From: an uncultured Oxalobacteraceae bacterium
GTDB lineage: Bacteria; Pseudomonadota; Gammaproteobacteria; Burkholderiales; Burkholderiaceae_D
Direction: 5' to 3'
Assembly (NCBI GenBank): GCA_903893945.1
Contig: CAITOF010000102.1
Location: forward strand, 1-44,685
Length of the DNA stretch: 44,685 nt
The notes beneath the pieces are model-generated. The model made no database searches. It was not told where the DNA came from and worked only from the letters and a program-made list of their open reading frames with translations. Positions 42,038-44,685 of the stretch are shown here, in pieces. Position 1 is the first letter of the stretch; every line of letters begins with the position of its first letter. The position numbers and the translations under genes were made by a program.

Positions 42038-44299
42038 TCAGTAGCAGTCAGTGCGTACGCAATCGACAAAATATTTCCTGACACCGTTTTCCACCCTTGT
42101 AACGAGGCCGTGGACGTCCGTATCGAAGCCGGGAAACTGCTGATTGAAATCACGGGCAAATTTAAGATAATCGACAATTGTTTTATTGAAGCATTCGCCC
42201 GGAATCAGTAACGGAATGCCGGGTGGGTAGGGCGTCAGTAAAATTGCGGTTACCCGACCCTCAAGTTCATCGATGGAGACTCGTTCAATTTCCCGGTGCG
42301 CCATTTTTGCAAAGGCATCTGACGGCTTCATGGCCGGTTCCATGTCGGATAGATACATTTCAGTCGTCAGGCGCGCCACATCATGGGCCTGATAGGTGTG
42401 GTGTATCTGCTGGCACAAGTCGCGCAATCCGACACTTTCGTAACGCGGATTATTGGCGACGAATTCCGGAAGTACGCGCCACATCGGCTGGTTCTTGTCG
42501 TAATCATCCTTGAATTGCTGCAGAGCGGTCAGCAGGGTGTTCCAGCGCCCTTTGGTGATGCCAATCGTGAACATGATGAAGAAGGAATACAGGCCGCATT
42601 TTTCAATGATAACGCCATGTTCGGCCAGATATTTGGTGACTATCGAGGCGGGTATGCCCGACTCGGAAAACTTGCCTTCCAGTGACAGGCCGGGCGTGAT
42701 AATGGTGGCCTTGATCGGATCCAGCATGTTGAAATTCGGTGCGAGCTGACCGAAACCGTGCCAGTTATCTTCGGCGCGGATCATCCAGTCTTCCTGGGAT
42801 CCGATACCGTCTTCACACAGGTCGTTGGGTCCCCACACCTGGAACCACCAGTCCTGGCCCCATTCCCTGTCTATCTTGCGCATGGCACGCCTGAAATCGA
42901 GTGCTTCCAGTATGGATTCTTCCACCAGTGCGGTGCCGCCCGGTGCCTCCATCATGGCAGCTGCAACATCGCATGAGGCGATGATCGAATACTGCGGGGA
43001 GGTCGATGTATGCATCAGGAATGCTTCATTGAAGCGGTCGCGATCCAGCTTGTTGTTGTCGGCGTCGCGCACCAGAATCTGGGATGCCTGGGATAATCCG
43101 GCCAGCAATTTGTGCGTGGACTGGGTTGAAAAGATGATGGATTCCTTGGCACGCGGACGATCGGGCCCGATGGCGTGCATGTCCTGATAAAACGAATGGA
43201 AGGTGGCGTGGGGCAGCCAGGCTTCATCGAAATGCAGTGTCTCGATTTCACCATCCAGCATGTTTTTCAGTGTTTCCACATTGTAGATGACGCCGTCATA
43301 AGTCGACTGGGTAATGGTAAGAATTCGTGGTTGCCGGTTTTTGGCAGCGCGCGCAAACGGATTGGCGTCGATTTTCTTCTGGATATTTTCCATCGTGAAT
43401 TCAGACAGCGGGATCGGGCCTATGATTCCCAGATGATTTCGGGTTGGCATCAGAAACACCGGGATCGCACCGGTCATGATGATGGAATGCAGTACCGATT
43501 TATGACAATTCCGGTCAACTACCACGATATCGCCATCGGCGACAGTCGAATGCCAGACCATTTTGTTGGAGGTTGAGGTACCGTTGGTCACAAAATAGCA
43601 GTGATCCGCATTAAAAATGCGGGCGGCATTCCGTTCCGAGGCGGCCACCGGTCCGGTGTGATCCAGCAACTGGCCCAATTCCTCAACCGCATTGCATACA
43701 TCCGCCCGTAATAAATTCTCACCGAAGAACTGGTGAAACATCTGTCCTATCGGTGATTTTAAAAATGCCACCCCTCCTGAATGTCCCGGGCAGTGCCATG
43801 AGTAGGAGCCGTCATTGGCGTAGTGAACCAGTGCACGGAAAAAGGGCGGTGCCAGTCCATCCAGATAGGATTTTGCCTCGCGTATGATGTGCCGCGCGAC
43901 AAATTCAGGCGTGTCTTCAAACATGTGAATGAAGCCATGCAGTTCGCGCAGGATATCATTGGGAATGTGCCGTGAGGTTCGTGTTTCACCGTACAGGTAG
44001 ATCGGGATATCCGAATTCTTGTAGCGAATTTCCTCGACAAATGCGCGCAGGGATATCAATGCAAAGTCAATTTCTTCCGGGCTGCCGCCCCCGAATTCTT
44101 CATCATCGATGGAGAGAATGAAGGCAGAGGCGCGCGACTGTTGCTGGGCAAATTGCGCCAGATCCACGTAACTGGTTACGCCCAGAATCTCCATGCCTTC
44201 TGCTTCGAGCGCCTGCGCCAATGCGCGTATGCCCAGACCAGATGTGTTCTCCGACCTGAAATCTTCATCGATGATGACAATGGGGAAGCGGAATTTCAT
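42038..44299 (-). CDS. Arginine/lysine/ornithine decarboxylase (AdiA-like, fold-type I)
   Basis: A 753-residue PLP decarboxylase. The start at 44299 has a GGAG ribosome site; a longer frame to 44467 would overlap the upstream gene. Domains: N-terminal flavodoxin-like wing (1-130), large PLP domain (about 150-450) with HCPGHSGGVAFLKSP, FVTNGTSTSNKM, LHFDEAWLPHATF and FSTQSTHKLLAGLSQAS with the PLP lysine, and a C-terminal domain with PYPPGIPLLIPGE. The length and STHKLL pattern are nearest to E. coli arginine decarboxylase AdiA (755 residues), but lysine or ornithine cannot be ruled out. Such enzymes use a proton, aiding acid tolerance and polyamine supply. It follows a MipA/OmpV gene by 50 bases on the same strand. 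Confidence 0.9.
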   Translation of the reverse strand: MKFRFPIVIIDEDFRSENTSGLGIRALAQALEAEGMEILGVTSYVDLAQFAQQQSRASAFILSIDDEEFGGGSPEEIDFALISLRAFVEEIRYKNSDIPIYLYGETRTSRHIPNDILRELHGFIHMFEDTPEFVARHIIREAKSYLDGLAPPFFRALVHYANDGSYSWHCPGHSGGVAFLKSPIGQMFHQFFGENLLRADVCNAVEELGQLLDHTGPVAASERNAARIFNADHCYFVTNGTSTSNKMVWHSTVADGDIVVVDRNCHKSVLHSIIMTGAIPVFLMPTRNHLGIIGPIPLSEFTMENIQKKIDANPFARAAKNRQPRILTITQSTYDGVIYNVETLKNMLDGEIETLHFDEAWLPHATFHSFYQDMHAIGPDRPRAKESIIFSTQSTHKLLAGLSQASQILVRDADNNKLDRDRFNEAFLMHTSTSPQYSIIASCDVAAAMMEAPGGTALVEESILEALDFRRAMRKIDREWGQDWWFQVWGPNDLCEDGIGSQEDWMIRAEDNWHGFGQLAPNFNMLDPIKATIITPGLSLEGKFSESGIPASIVTKYLAEHGVIIEKCGLYSFFIMFTIGITKGRWNTLLTALQQFKDDYDKNQPMWRVLPEFVANNPRYESVGLRDLCQQIHHTYQAHDVARLTTEMYLSDMEPAMKPSDAFAKMAHREIERVSIDELEGRVTAILLTPYPPGIPLLIPGECFNKTIVDYLKFARDFNQQFPGFDTDVHGLVTRVENGVRKYFVDCVRTDCY

Positions 44300-44349
44300 G
44301 GTGATCTCCAGGAGAGCAAATAAGTCAGGGCATGGTGAATGCCGTACAT

Positions 44350-44685
44350 TCAGAATTTGTAATACAGTGCTGTGTAGGCGATCACCTGGGTTTTGTCGGA
44401 CGATAGCGGACTGGTGCCGGCATCGCCAAGCGGGTGTGTGAGGGTACCGCCGGTCAGCACCGACCATTGTTTGTCGATCGTGTAATCCCAGCCCATGAGC
44501 AACTTGATTTTCAGCATGCCTGCCCTGGTATCATAAACCGGAAAATTGTATTCAACAGACTGTACTGGTGTCACCCCGTAATAGTCCTGCATGTAGCGTG
44601 CGTTGGCCCATGAGGTGCTTAATTCACCGTAAATACGGTTTGTTGCATTGAGTCGGTCAATATAACGGCCACCGATACTGGCCAG
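44350..44685 (-). CDS. MipA/OmpV-family outer-membrane protein (C-terminal part)
   Basis: The last 111 residues of an outer-membrane beta-barrel; the 5' part lies beyond the window. The frame is open to the right edge. The segment reads through RYMQDYYGVTPVQSVE, then alternating polar and hydrophobic strands, GDAGTSPLSSD, and ends with a terminal phenylalanine (ALYYKF), the BAM recognition signature. These are the conserved end features of the MipA/OmpV family, scaffold or porin-like proteins of Gram-negative bacteria. It is upstream of the decarboxylase in the same direction, a pairing that could provide substrate entry or envelope adaptation to acid. Confidence 0.85.
   Translation of the reverse strand: MASIGGRYIDRLNATNRIYGELSTSWANARYMQDYYGVTPVQSVEYNFPVYDTRAGMLKIKLLMGWDYTIDKQWSVLTGGTLTHPLGDAGTSPLSSDKTQVIAYTALYYKF

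Noticed and set aside
1..44685. CRISPR arrays, tRNA genes, insertion sequences or prophage genes
   Set aside because: No regularly spaced repeats of 25-40 bases, no cloverleaf-like segment noticed, and no transposase, integrase or phage structural protein among the readable frames.

Overview
The window is chromosomal DNA of a Gram-negative proteobacterium of middling GC content, most likely a betaproteobacterium. Evidence: BamC, NodT-type outer-membrane efflux, MipA/OmpV and lipid A Ara4N genes; the run PHP nuclease - yciO - site-2 protease - trpS - dapA - bamC; a split ArnA as I recall from Burkholderia; and a roughly 400-residue TrpS. The genus cannot be fixed from sequence alone. I see no rRNA, tRNA, CRISPR array, insertion sequence or prophage. 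No gene-free stretch exceeds 300 bases; the longest are 1-213 and 40392-40637.

Layout. 0.2-2.1 kb: a pentapeptide-repeat protein of unknown function and a small exported NTF2-like protein. 2.2-8.7 kb (minus): a complete YbhGFSR-type ABC exporter followed by its own NodT outer-membrane channel, with ATG/TGA overlaps. 8.8-10.1 kb (minus): chrA. 10.3-17.9 kb (plus): housekeeping genes (hydrolase, PHP nuclease, yciO, M50 protease, trpS, dapA, bamC, DUF1415 protein, four-helix membrane protein). 18.0-21.2 kb: an ECF sigma/anti-sigma pair divergent from a cytochrome c, a Tat-exported metallophosphoesterase and a Tat-exported single-domain CuA protein. 21.3-30.9 kb (minus): phoH, bcp, and the lipid A 4-amino-4-deoxy-L-arabinose genes arnD, arnA C-half, arnA N-half, arnC, arnB, arnT, led by a Mth938-like gene. 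31.1-33.7 kb (plus): alaA and hom. 33.9-42.0 kb: two convergent CHASE4-GGDEF paralogues of identical length, a beta-propeller lipoprotein, a 119-residue protein, an exported cyanophycinase and an HD-GYP phosphodiesterase. 42.0-44.7 kb (minus): an arginine/lysine/ornithine decarboxylase and the C-terminal end of a MipA/OmpV outer-membrane protein.

How the parts work together. The Ybh operon plus outer-membrane factor should form a continuous envelope-spanning exporter. The arn genes make UDP-L-Ara4N and attach it to lipid A, which lowers surface charge and gives polymyxin resistance; no ArnE/F flippase is visible here. The sigma/anti-sigma pair probably senses an envelope or redox signal and may switch on the divergent cytochrome/phosphoesterase/CuA operon; this is the best candidate for an undescribed system in the window. 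The right third is rich in cyclic di-GMP genes (two predicted synthases and one predicted hydrolase). An exported cyanophycinase lies near an arginine-decarboxylase-like gene, suggesting but not proving a link between cyanophycin and arginine use. Several intergenic regions carry short tandem direct repeats (periods 11, 12, 13 and 18 bp), some in likely regulatory positions.
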